A stretch of 64,000 nt of DNA from Flavobacteriaceae bacterium (GTDB lineage: Bacteria; Bacteroidota; Bacteroidia; Flavobacteriales; Flavobacteriaceae), in NCBI GenBank assembly GCA_947453885.1, contig CANGIF010000003.1, forward strand, positions 62,001 through 126,000. The letters are read 5' to 3'. A program made the position numbers and the translations under genes. Positions 46,017 to 54,428 of this stretch are shown one piece after another. Under the pieces are notes generated by a model that searched no databases, had not been told where the DNA came from, and was given only the letters and a program-made list of their open reading frames with translations. Position 1 is the first letter of the stretch. Each line of letters opens with the position of its first letter.

Positions 46017-46041
46017 AAAATACACTTCCTTTTTCAACTAC

Positions 46042-46069
46042 AATCCGCTTCAATAGAGCGGATTTTTTT
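46042..46069 (+). terminator. terminator after the YugP-like gene
   Basis: AATCCGCT/AGCGGATT stem followed by a T run. Confidence 0.88.
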
Positions 46070-46202
46070 ATGACCTAAACTTTAGTTTTAGTCTGATATG
46101 AATTTAAAATTAATTTCATTAAAAAAAGAAAAATTTAATTTTTCTCCATAAACATTATAACTGAATTATGAAACACCAATTACCCAGTACTATTTTGGAA
46201 AT

Positions 46203-46232
46203 AACAAAAAAACACTTTCTAGTTAAAGTGTT
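46203..46232 (-). other. minus-strand terminator-like hairpin
   Basis: AACACTTT-CTAGTT-AAAGTGTT is preceded by an A tract on the plus strand, so it would terminate a minus-strand transcript. No minus-strand gene is seen upstream. The rest of the 46070-46276 stretch shows no gene. Confidence 0.4.
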
Positions 46233-46276
46233 CGCTAAGAAATTGCATTTTTTGGTCAAAAAAAATAAGTGAATAA

Positions 46277-46296
46277 ATACCCATAAATGGGTATTG
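46277..46296 (+). promoter_or_regulatory. palindromic operator candidate overlapping the -33 box
   Basis: AATACCCATAAATGGGTATT is a perfect palindrome. Its right end carries the TTG of a -33 box (46294-46296), 20 bp before the -7 element. A related palindrome sits at the same distance (about 213 bp) from the start of the second T9SS gene at 50435. Confidence 0.6.
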
Positions 46297-46316
46297 CACA
46301 AATAAAATATATTATA

Positions 46317-46324
46317 TAAATTTG
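46317..46324 (+). promoter_or_regulatory. -7 element of the LRR T9SS gene (TAAATTTG)
   Basis: TAAATTTG with a TTG 20 bp upstream gives a complete Bacteroidetes promoter. The transcript would have a leader of about 170 nt. Confidence 0.65.
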
Positions 46325-46454
46325 TAACTTGTGAAATACTTATTGTTCTTAAAATAAGTTAACTATAGCTTTTTTGAAATAGAATTATCCTAAACCACCC
46401 CCCTCATTAGGATTAAAAAAAAGATAAATTTACAATCATATTAATTAGGCAAGA

Positions 46455-46476
46455 CCTGCAAAGCCGAAAGCGCAGG
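46455..46476 (+). promoter_or_regulatory. leader hairpin before the LRR T9SS gene
   Basis: CCTGC pairs with GCAGG and encloses a second GC/GC helix capped by CGAAA. It lies 25 bp before the ATG. The capped GCCGAAA(A)GC part also occurs in the leader at 49384-49440. Confidence 0.5.
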
Positions 46477-46500
46477 AATATATTATATACAACCATATTT

Positions 46501-49290
46501 ATGAAAAATTATTTTACAAAAACCAAAGCCCAAAAGAGGCTTTCGACATGGAGGACAGTGGGTCTGTTTACATTTTTAATTATTACGGGAATGCAAAGTG
46601 CCAAAGCACAATACACAGCCATTCCGGATGCTAATTTTGAACAAGCATTGTTCGACCAGGGTATTGACACCGTTAATGGAGACCATCAGGTGCTTACTTC
46701 AAATGTAAGCGGACTAACAAGTTTGTATGTTTCCAGTAAAAACATTGCTAATTTAACAGGAATACAAGCATTTACTGGTTTGACTAACCTTTATTGTTCC
46801 AACAACCTTCTTACGTCATTAAACGTTAGTGGTCTTACTGATTTATCTGTTTTGTATTGTAATGAAAATAAATTGACCTCTTTGAATTTGAGCGGATGTT
46901 CATCGCTACAATCTTTAAATTGTAGATATAATTACCTACCCGCGTTAAATTTCAGCAATACTCCAAACTTGACTTATTTAGTTTGTGGTAGTAATAAATT
47001 TACTTCATTAAATGTAACTAGTTTAACAAACTTAAATTTTTTAAATTGTAATTATTACCACTATAATGAAGGTAGTTATTTAGTATTATATGATCTTTTT
47101 AATAGCGATACCTATATCTCGGATACTTATACTTCTCAAAACAACCCTTTAACAACATTAAACGTAAGTGGATTAACCCATTTAGAAACACTTTGGTGTA
47201 GCAATACAATTTCAAGTTTAAACTTGAGTGGGTTAACAAGTTTGTTTGATTTTCATTGTCAAAACAACATTTCTACAATAGATTTAAGTGGCTCGACTAA
47301 TTTACATATTGTAGATTTATCATCCAACCCATTAACAACATTAAATATTAGTAATTTAAATAATCTAACCGAATTGCAATTAGCATTTACTAATGTATCA
47401 AGTCTTAATGCTAGTGGATTGATTCATTTAACTACTTTAACAGTTCAAGATTGTCCTTTAACTAATTTAAATGTTACGGGTTGTAGTGCATTGGTTGATT
47501 TAAATTGTAGTCATGCAAAATTATCGACTTTAAGTCTAACGGGTTGCAGTTCTTTACAAACACTTCAATGCGCGGACAATAAGCTAACAAGTTTAAATTT
47601 AAGCGGATTATCTGCTTTAAAAACACTGATATGCGGTAATTGGTATGATGTACCAGGAAGCAGAAATCAAATTACTAGCATTAATTTTACAGGAGCAACA
47701 AGTTTGACATCAATAAGTTGTGAGAAAAATTTACTTTCTACTTTAAATCTTTCAGGGTTAACTAATTTAGAATATTTAGATTGTCATAATAATGCAATTA
47801 CAACGTTAAATTTGACAGGGTTGAATGCGTTAGTTACCATAAATTGTTCTAACAATGTAATAACAGTTTTGACCCTACCTGGCACAACATCATTAACTTC
47901 TTTAGAGTGTTATAATAATCAGATTTCTGCACTAACTCTTTCTGGATTTGTTAATTTGGACAGACTAAATGTTGAGTCTAATTTATTAACTAGCTTAGAT
48001 TTGAGAAATTTAACAAACTTAAATTATATGGGCGCTTCGAATAATTCAATGCTATTTTGCATTTCTACAGATAATGTAAATACAGCAAATGCAAATCCGA
48101 ATTGGACAAAAGACGGTACTACAAATTATTCAACAAATTGTAATGGCTATATTCCGACTTCAAAAGTTAAAGCCAATCAATGTGGTACAACTTTAGCTAC
48201 TCTAGATGCCAACATCAATGCTGATTATGTGGTAGGATATCAAGCGTATCGATTTGAAGTTAGTAATGGAACAACATTTAATACTATAGAAGTAAACAAA
48301 TACAACTTTAGTTTAATACAAACACCTGGTATTACTTACGGCACTACGTATGGTGTGCGAGTTGCAGTAAAAATGGGTGGTACTTGGGGAACTTATGGTG
48401 CTTCTTGTAATATTACTACGCCTAATTTAGTATCTGCAGCAACTTTGCCAACTATTCAAATATTAGCCGCAGATTGTGGTACTACTTTGGCAAGTTTAAG
48501 TACGCCAATTCATGCAAAATGGACTTATGGTGCAGAAAATTATCGTTTTGAAGTATCAAACGGAGGAACAGTTACAACCTACGATTCTCCTATTTATTAT
48601 TTCAACTTAACTAAAATTACAGGTGCTGTTTATGGTACTACTTATTCAATTAGAGTCGCGTATAGCAAAAATGGTATTTGGAGTGATTATGGTACATCAT
48701 GTTCAGTAACTACACCAACTTTAAGTTCAAATATAATTCCAACAACACAAATTCATCCTAACTTTTGCGGTGCCACTTTAGCGGCTTTAGATACTAAAAT
48801 ACCTGCGTCACCAATATATAATGCTACTGGCTATCGTTTTGAAATTTCTACTGGTGGTGTAACAACGATTTACGATTCAACTACCTATAATTTCAAATTG
48901 TCGCAAGCGGGAGTTGTGGTGACTAATGGTACTACTTATGCTATACGTGTAGCAGCATTAGTAAACGGTGTTTACGGCAACTATGGTGCTTCGTGCAACG
49001 TTTATACACCGGGAGCAACTGCAAGAGAATTTGCTGCTTCTACTGAATTTGCTGTTGCTGCTTATCCAAATCCATTTAACTCGACTTTCAAACTACATGT
49101 AACTGCATCCACTGACGAAACAATTTTTGTAAGTGTGTACGACATGATGGGGAAACAAATCGAGAATAGAGAAGTTAACGCGTCTGAAATTGAAAATGCA
49201 ACAATTGGACAAGACTACGCTAATGGAATATACAACGTGCTTGTTTCGCAAGGTGTGAATACTAAAACCGTTCGTTTGGTTAAGAACTAA
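46501..49290 (+). CDS. T9SS-secreted leucine-rich-repeat protein
   Basis: 929 residues. Signal peptide with cleavage near MQSAKAQ; an internalin-like LRR array at about 40-530 (units such as LTSLYVSSKNIANLTGI and LTNLYCSNNLLTSLNVSGLT, about 21 residues each); three Cys-containing beta-sandwich repeats at about 553-838 (each beginning near xxCGTTLA and closing near YGASC); and a type A T9SS sorting domain at about 845-929. Expected on the cell surface, binding proteins or surfaces. The LRR start (IPDANFEQALFDQGIDTVNGDHQVLTS, written here in two parts: IPDANFEQALFDQGID and TVNGDHQVLTS) is also in the protein at 16465-19821. A long leader with palindrome and hairpin precedes it. Confidence 0.9.
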   Translation: MKNYFTKTKAQKRLSTWRTVGLFTFLIITGMQSAKAQYTAIPDANFEQALFDQGIDTVNGDHQVLTSNVSGLTSLYVSSKNIANLTGIQAFTGLTNLYCSNNLLTSLNVSGLTDLSVLYCNENKLTSLNLSGCSSLQSLNCRYNYLPALNFSNTPNLTYLVCGSNKFTSLNVTSLTNLNFLNCNYYHYNEGSYLVLYDLFNSDTYISDTYTSQNNPLTTLNVSGLTHLETLWCSNTISSLNLSGLTSLFDFHCQNNISTIDLSGSTNLHIVDLSSNPLTTLNISNLNNLTELQLAFTNVSSLNASGLIHLTTLTVQDCPLTNLNVTGCSALVDLNCSHAKLSTLSLTGCSSLQTLQCADNKLTSLNLSGLSALKTLICGNWYDVPGSRNQITSINFTGATSLTSISCEKNLLSTLNLSGLTNLEYLDCHNNAITTLNLTGLNALVTINCSNNVITVLTLPGTTSLTSLECYNNQISALTLSGFVNLDRLNVESNLLTSLDLRNLTNLNYMGASNNSMLFCISTDNVNTANANPNWTKDGTTNYSTNCNGYIPTSKVKANQCGTTLATLDANINADYVVGYQAYRFEVSNGTTFNTIEVNKYNFSLIQTPGITYGTTYGVRVAVKMGGTWGTYGASCNITTPNLVSAATLPTIQILAADCGTTLASLSTPIHAKWTYGAENYRFEVSNGGTVTTYDSPIYYFNLTKITGAVYGTTYSIRVAYSKNGIWSDYGTSCSVTTPTLSSNIIPTTQIHPNFCGATLAALDTKIPASPIYNATGYRFEISTGGVTTIYDSTTYNFKLSQAGVVVTNGTTYAIRVAALVNGVYGNYGASCNVYTPGATAREFAASTEFAVAAYPNPFNSTFKLHVTASTDETIFVSVYDMMGKQIENREVNASEIENATIGQDYANGIYNVLVSQGVNTKTVRLVKN

Positions 49291-49375
49291 ACTTAAAGTT
49301 ATGAGTTTTGAATTATGAGTTTTTAGTTGCAGCTCTTTGGTATGTTTCAAACTCCTAATTCAAAACTTTAAACTA
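49291..49375 (+). repeat. shared 3' flank of the T9SS genes
   Basis: ACTTAAAGTTATGAGTTTTG-type text matches the flanks at 16374-16463, 21312-21403 and 53795-53871 (inverted where the gene is on the minus strand). This copy lacks the terminator hairpin. Confidence 0.75.
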
Positions 49376-49383
49376 TATAAAAA

Positions 49384-49440
49384 AGTGGAGACCAGAAACC
49401 ACTCAAAAACGGAGCGTAGCCGAAAAGCTAAATGAGTAGG
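49384..49440 (+). ncRNA. structured 5' leader element, copy A
   Basis: The AGTGG/CCACT hairpin at 49384-49403 is followed by ACGG and an AGC/GCT helix (49413-49415 with 49427-49429) around an 11-nt loop, then ATGAGTAG. The element ends 21 bp before the first small membrane-protein gene. Copy B at 50359-50416 keeps the layout and changes the second helix from AGC/GCT to GGC/GCC, a compensatory change. I do not recognise a named riboswitch. Confidence 0.6.
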
Positions 49441-49461
49441 AAAATAGTAAATTATTAAATT

Positions 49462-49674
49462 ATGAATATTTCATCAAAAGTGTATCAAAATGTCGCAATT
49501 GCTTTTATTGTATTAAGTTTTTGCTTTATTGCTTTAAAGTTTAGTAATTATTTAGAGGATTATCCAAGTTTGAATTCAGAATTAAAGCCAATTGGTATTT
49601 CACTTGCTCTATTAAGTATGGGCTTTTCAGCTTTAGCAAAAAGAAAGAAAGCAAATGAATCAAAAAAAGAGTAA
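49462..49674 (+). CDS. small two-helix membrane protein
   Basis: 70 residues with two hydrophobic segments (VAIAFIVLSFCFIALKF and PIGISLALLSMGFSALA) and a Lys-rich end (KRKKANESKKE). No known domain. Its start follows structured leader copy A by 21 bp, and a second small protein of the same layout begins 22 bp after it. Function unknown. Placement between two T9SS adhesin-like genes, with a shared type of leader, suggests a link to that island. Confidence 0.65.
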   Translation: MNISSKVYQNVAIAFIVLSFCFIALKFSNYLEDYPSLNSELKPIGISLALLSMGFSALAKRKKANESKKE

Positions 49675-49696
49675 TACTAACTAATAAAAAACCATT

Positions 49697-49906
49697 ATGA
49701 AAAAACTGAACTCGAATCAATTAAATGTAATAACTAAAGTTTTTGCTGCATTAACATTAATTACAATGGCACTACAAGTTGGATTAGACTGGAAAAACTG
49801 GATAGAACATCCATATATGCTTTGGTTGCCTTTGCTATTTATGTTTATTTCTGTCATAGTATCACAAAAGGCTAAAAGTAAAAAAGAGGAAGAAGATTCC
49901 TTTTAA
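49697..49906 (+). CDS. small two-helix membrane protein
   Basis: 69 residues with two hydrophobic segments (VFAALTLITMALQVGL and MLWLPLLFMFISVIV) and a charged end (KAKSKKEEEDSF). It has the same size and topology as the preceding protein but little clear sequence identity, so it may be a distant paralogue or a partner. Probably in one operon with it. No function recognised. Confidence 0.65.
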   Translation: MKKLNSNQLNVITKVFAALTLITMALQVGLDWKNWIEHPYMLWLPLLFMFISVIVSQKAKSKKEEEDSF

Positions 49907-50202
49907 GCAGAAATAAATAAAAACGATTTGGATATACTAATTTAGCTTGGAGTTAGAGTTAAGAGGTAGGCTGAAATTTGAAAGTCAGAATGAAGTAAGT
50001 TTATGGAAATACGAATTCATTATTTATAATTCAAAAGTTCTATTCATCTTGAATCCTTCTCGTCATTGCGTGAAATAAAGCTATCAGGTCGGGTTGGAAG
50101 ATCAGTTAATCGACAAACTTTACTTATAAATAAAAAGCATAGTATTTTGAATTCAGAGAAACTGCTGATTTGAAATAAGCTTTAATAGTACTTTATCTAG
50201 AA
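49907..50202. other. intergenic stretch without a gene
   Basis: About 300 bases of AT-rich sequence with stop codons in all frames and no strong hairpin. Possibly the untranslated end of the small-protein transcript. Confidence 0.5.
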
Positions 50203-50242
50203 TTAGTTGTGCTATACCCATTTATGGGTATAGTACAACTAA
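50203..50242 (+). promoter_or_regulatory. large palindrome upstream of the propeller T9SS gene
   Basis: A near-perfect inverted repeat: TTAGTTGTGCTATACCCA and its complement around TTTA. The central TACCCATTTATGGGTA matches the palindrome at 46277-46296. Its centre is about 213 bp before the start codon, as in that gene. A run of A follows. Confidence 0.6.
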
Positions 50243-50358
50243 AAAAAACTTCCGAGATTTACAAATTAGGAAGCCTTAAAAAAAAGACAACTAGCTGATA
50301 ACTAAATTTTCTGACGGATAGTGTAAGTTAACGCTAACAAACATTTAAAATAAAAAAA

Positions 50359-50416
50359 AGTGGAGTCCAGAACCCACTTTAAAAAACGGGGCGTATTCGA
50401 AAAGCCTTATGAGTAG
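50359..50416 (+). ncRNA. structured 5' leader element, copy B
   Basis: AGTGG/CCACT hairpin at 50359-50378, then ACGG, then a GGC/GCC helix (50390-50392 with 50404-50406) around an 11-nt loop, then ATGAGTAG. It ends 19 bp before the start codon. Sequence and spacing match copy A at 49384-49440. Confidence 0.6.
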
Positions 50417-50434
50417 TAAAAAAATATAGTAATT

Positions 50435-53400
50435 ATGAAAAAAACTATTTTAAAAATTTCAATTCGACTAGCTTGTTTTGGAATTTTATTGTCGGGAGTT
50501 CTCGCAAGTGCTCAGGCAACGGTATGGTCTAAAGACCATTTGGAAAGTGCCGGTTTTGATGCTACAAAACCGAATTTTGTTGCAACAGTGAATGACACTG
50601 TTTATGTCGCAGGACACTACAAGTCTGCTATCAATGTTGGTCAGTCCATTTCGAATTTGGGTGGATCAGATATTTATTTAATAAAATACGGTCCATCAGG
50701 AAATGTGCTTTGGGCTAAGGGATTTGGAGGAGCAGCTGATGATACTGTAAATGCAATAACTACGGATGCTACGGGTAATGTCTATTTAGGCGGTACGTTC
50801 AATTCAAGTACCATTGCATTTGGAGCTACTACACTGAATGCTACAGCAACCTCACTTTTTGTTGTTAAAATTGATTCGTCAGGAACTGTTGTATGGGCAA
50901 AAGGAAGTACCCATCAAACGCTAAATCATGATGCAATAAAAGCAATAGTGGTTGATGCTACTGGAAATGTGTATGCTGGTGGAGATTACAGTGGCGGTGT
51001 GTTGAAATTTGATTCAAATAGCTTAACTAACACAAATTCAACTTCGGATTTTTTTATTGAAAAATTGGATCCGTCGGGAGCGCTTCAATGGGTTAAAAGT
51101 TTTGGAGGAAATTTAAAAGATAATCTAAATGGATTAGCCATTTCAAATGATAATATTATTGCAGTAGGTTCTTTTGATTCCAGTTCTGTTACCTTAAACA
51201 ATGGTTTAACGTTAACAAACACTACTAATTCTTCTGCAGCACCTTTTAGTGATCTATTTGTAATTGCTTTAAACTCGAATGGAATAGCGCAATGGAAAAA
51301 AACTGTTGTCGGAGACAAACTCGATGTTGCTAAAGCAGTGGCAACAGATACTACAGGTGCTATTTATGTGGTTGGTAGTACAAAATCTAATTCTCTAAAT
51401 TTAGATAGTATTACATTAAACAACACAAGCACCTATTTAATGTCCTATATTTTTAAATTAAACGCCTCTGGTGTTGCTTCATATTTTAAATTAGGCGATA
51501 GAAACTCTTTGGATGCTGTTTGTGTAAATTCCAATTCCAATATTGTTTATGCAAGTGGAAGATATAACCCAAATGGGAATTTATATAATAATATTGCATC
51601 TTCTTTTGACGCTGCAAATTTAACGCCTAAAGGACATTATTCCTATCATTCGGATAATGGTACTAGTGTTGGACCTAATGGTTTATATAGTAATGCTATT
51701 GCAGTAGATGCAAACGATTATGTAATTTTAGGCGTTTTTGGAAAAGATAAAACTAGCATTTCTAAACAAATTAGAGTTTACACTGTACCTGCAAATAATG
51801 CAACTATTGCTGTTTTACCAACAGACAACGCTACCACTTATTTTACATCAGCAATTGGTGGCAGTCCTTTAGCTGTATCAGAAACAATAACAAATGGACA
51901 AATTTTATTTGCCAGCTCTTCTTTAAACAACAGCAGCAGAAATGCTATATTGATTGCTTTTTCATCAAGTTCTGGTTCTGGTTCTGGTCCTGTTCCTGTA
52001 AGTCACACATATTATGCTGATAGTGATGGTGATAGTCATGGTTCTACTACATCATCTATTTCTTCATTTTCTGAAACACCTCCTACAGGGTATGTTTCAA
52101 ATTCCACCGATTGTGACGATACGGATGCAACAAAATTTAAAACATACTACAAATACGAAGATGCTGATTCTGATGGTCATTTAAAATTAGTTTCAGCAAT
52201 TTGTGCTGGAGCAACTGCTCCTACGGGTTATTCAGAAACACAAACTGCTGATGATTGTGACGATACAAAAGCATCTATTTATCCGGGGGCTAATGAAATT
52301 ACAAATGAATACATGGACTTTAATGGATTTGACAATGATTGTAACGGATATGTAGATGATGCTAAAATAACAACCACATCTATAACAGCACTTACCAATT
52401 ATATCTATTGTCAAAAAGTTAGAAACGCCCAAAGTTATAAATTCTATGTTACCAATGATTTCTCGGGTAGTTCTTGGGAAATTGAAACAACAGATCCTAA
52501 AATTAAAGTAAGTGAATTAAGCGGATCAAGATATGTATATGATGACTGGTTTCGTGTAAAAGTGGCATTAAAAAGAAACAATGTATGGATGGACTATGGC
52601 CCTCGTAAAGATGTTTATACACAATCTGCTCCAACAACATCTATAAAAGGGAGCCAATGTGGGGCTACTTTTCCTAATACAAATCAAACCATTTATGTTA
52701 ATCCTGTATATTTAGCGGATTCCTATAAATTACAATTGGATACAGAATCGGAAATGGTGTATTATGACATCCCAAATGGAGATTCGCAATTTTTACTTAA
52801 TAATCTTCCGGCTTCTGAATATAATATTTATCATATAAGTGTAGCATTTTTGCAAGGGTATAAAGTGTTTGGTTATTTTCAACAATGTGACTTAAATATA
52901 AAAAGCTCTACAACTGCAATCACAACTGTAATTACAGGTGCTAATGTAACCACTCAATTAACCAATTGTGGTGCAACCTTAGTATCAATGCCACAATCTA
53001 TTTATGCTGATTTTATATCAGGAGCTACTAGCTATAAATTCTCGGTTACAGGTAATGGAATAACTGGAAGTCAGGTGATAGAGACTCCAAACCGTTTCTT
53101 TTCATTAACCTCACTTTCTACAACTCCAATGTTTGGTACAACTTATACCGTTTCTGTAACCTGTCTATTAAATGGAGTTTGGTCAACAAGTGGAGCAGCT
53201 TGCACGGTTACCACTCCAGCTCTTAGCGGAGGTGTATCTCAATCAAGTATAACTACTCAAATGGTATTATGCGGGACAACACTAGTTGCTCTAAGACAAA
53301 GTATATATTGTGTAGGGGTTGATGGCGCTACAAAATACAGGTTTAGAGTTGGTGGCGTAAACGGACAAGTTATTGAAACTCCAAATCGCTTTTTTAACCT

Positions 53401-53794
53401 TACGCAAGTGGGTGGGCAATTAGGAACCACTTATGGGATTGAAGTTGCTGCATTATTAAACGGTTTATCTTGGACCTCTTATGGTTTATCATGTAACGTA
53501 ACTACACCTCCCTTACCTAGTACAGCAAGAGAAATTGCTGCTTCTAACGAATTTGCTGTTGCTGCTTATCCAAATCCATTTAACTCGGCTTTCAAACTAC
53601 AAGTAACTGCATCCACTGACGAAACAATTTTTGTCAGCGTGTACGACATGATGGGGAAACAAGTAGAGCATCGCGAAGTTACTGCGTCTGAAATTGATAA
53701 TGCAACAATTGGACAAGACTACGCTACCGGTATCTATAATGTTTTGGTTTCGCAAGGTGTGAACACTAAAACCATTCGTTTGGTTAAGAACTAA
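50435..53794 (+). CDS. T9SS-secreted beta-propeller/MopE-like protein
   Basis: 1119 residues. Signal peptide (GILLSGVLASAQ). Residues of about 30-510 are SBBP-type propeller repeats (ITTDATGNVYLGGTF, IVVDATGNVYAGGDY, VATDTTGAIYVVGST). After a Ser-Gly linker near 510, about 522-642 form a MopE-like Asp-rich region (TDCDDTDATKF, DDCDDTKASIYPGANE, FDNDCNGYVDD) that probably binds calcium or other metal. Cys-containing beta-sandwich repeats follow at about 650-1030, and a type A T9SS sorting domain at about 1034-1119. It is probably a surface protein; any enzymatic role is unknown. The palindrome and structured leader lie upstream. Confidence 0.88.
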   Translation: MKKTILKISIRLACFGILLSGVLASAQATVWSKDHLESAGFDATKPNFVATVNDTVYVAGHYKSAINVGQSISNLGGSDIYLIKYGPSGNVLWAKGFGGAADDTVNAITTDATGNVYLGGTFNSSTIAFGATTLNATATSLFVVKIDSSGTVVWAKGSTHQTLNHDAIKAIVVDATGNVYAGGDYSGGVLKFDSNSLTNTNSTSDFFIEKLDPSGALQWVKSFGGNLKDNLNGLAISNDNIIAVGSFDSSSVTLNNGLTLTNTTNSSAAPFSDLFVIALNSNGIAQWKKTVVGDKLDVAKAVATDTTGAIYVVGSTKSNSLNLDSITLNNTSTYLMSYIFKLNASGVASYFKLGDRNSLDAVCVNSNSNIVYASGRYNPNGNLYNNIASSFDAANLTPKGHYSYHSDNGTSVGPNGLYSNAIAVDANDYVILGVFGKDKTSISKQIRVYTVPANNATIAVLPTDNATTYFTSAIGGSPLAVSETITNGQILFASSSLNNSSRNAILIAFSSSSGSGSGPVPVSHTYYADSDGDSHGSTTSSISSFSETPPTGYVSNSTDCDDTDATKFKTYYKYEDADSDGHLKLVSAICAGATAPTGYSETQTADDCDDTKASIYPGANEITNEYMDFNGFDNDCNGYVDDAKITTTSITALTNYIYCQKVRNAQSYKFYVTNDFSGSSWEIETTDPKIKVSELSGSRYVYDDWFRVKVALKRNNVWMDYGPRKDVYTQSAPTTSIKGSQCGATFPNTNQTIYVNPVYLADSYKLQLDTESEMVYYDIPNGDSQFLLNNLPASEYNIYHISVAFLQGYKVFGYFQQCDLNIKSSTTAITTVITGANVTTQLTNCGATLVSMPQSIYADFISGATSYKFSVTGNGITGSQVIETPNRFFSLTSLSTTPMFGTTYTVSVTCLLNGVWSTSGAACTVTTPALSGGVSQSSITTQMVLCGTTLVALRQSIYCVGVDGATKYRFRVGGVNGQVIETPNRFFNLTQVGGQLGTTYGIEVAALLNGLSWTSYGLSCNVTTPPLPSTAREIAASNEFAVAAYPNPFNSAFKLQVTASTDETIFVSVYDMMGKQVEHREVTASEIDNATIGQDYATGIYNVLVSQGVNTKTIRLVKN

Positions 53795-53871
53795 ACTTAA
53801 AGTTACGAGTTTTTAGTTGCAGATTTTAGTCTGTTTCAAACTCCTAATTCAAATCTAAAAACTCCAAACTC
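53795..53871 (+). repeat. shared 3' flank of the T9SS genes
   Basis: ACTTAAAGTTACGAGTTTTTAG-type text recurs after the other two T9SS genes and the remnant. It is followed here by a terminator, as at 16327-16372. Confidence 0.75.
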
Positions 53872-53913
53872 AAAAACCCCTTACATTCCTTTATGGAGTT
53901 GTAAGGGGTTTTC
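53872..53913. terminator. bidirectional terminator between the propeller gene and lrp
   Basis: A 12-bp stem, AAAACCCCTTAC/GTAAGGGGTTTT. The loop contains ATTCCTTTATGGAG, related to the other cassette terminators. It serves convergent genes on both strands. Confidence 0.88.
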
Positions 53914-53915
53914 TA

Positions 53916-54386
53916 TTACAATTGAATTTGTCGTTCAATTTGTTGTTCTAACGAAATGAATGTTTCTGTTCGGGAAACACCTGAAATGGGTTGTATTTTT
54001 TTGTTTAACAATTGCATCAAATGGGCATTGTCGCGGCAAATTATTTTTATAAGTATAGACCAGTTGCCTGTTGTGTAGTGACATTCCAAAACTTCTGGTA
54101 TTTTTTTCAGTTCTTTAACAGCTTCCGAATTGCTTGATGCTTTGTCTAAATATATGCCTACAAATGCCATGGTGCTGTAGCCCATTACCTTGTTATTTAT
54201 AACAAATTTTGAACCTGAAATGACGCCTGATTCTTCAAGTTTGCGCAATCTTTGATGAATGGCTGCTCCAGAAATACCAATTTTGTGGCCAATTTGAAGT
54301 ATTGGTTTTCGTGCATCTTCCATTAATTCTCTCAAAATTTCTTTGTCAATGCCGTCAATCTCAATATGGAGTTGGTTTATTTTCAT
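53916..54386 (-). CDS. Lrp/AsnC-family transcriptional regulator
   Basis: 156 residues. N-terminal winged HTH (IDKEILRELMEDARKPILQIGHKIGISGAAIHQRLRKLEESGVI, read as two parts around ARKPI) and a C-terminal RAM/ACT-like effector domain (AFVGIYLDK to HYTTGNWSILIKIIC). It would bind an amino acid and form octamers. It lies 42 bp after the saccharopine dehydrogenase gene on the same strand, so lysine or another amino acid is a reasonable ligand guess. Confidence 0.93.
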   Translation of the reverse strand: MKINQLHIEIDGIDKEILRELMEDARKPILQIGHKIGISGAAIHQRLRKLEESGVISGSKFVINNKVMGYSTMAFVGIYLDKASSNSEAVKELKKIPEVLECHYTTGNWSILIKIICRDNAHLMQLLNKKIQPISGVSRTETFISLEQQIERQIQL

Positions 54387-54428
54387 GTTGGTTCAATGTG
54401 ATTATGAAATGGTAAAATTACTATTGCA

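Noticed and set aside
46440..46500. c-di-GMP (GEMM) riboswitch before the LRR gene
   Set aside because: GACCTGCAAAGCC resembles part of the GEMM core, but the required second helix and receptor are missing.
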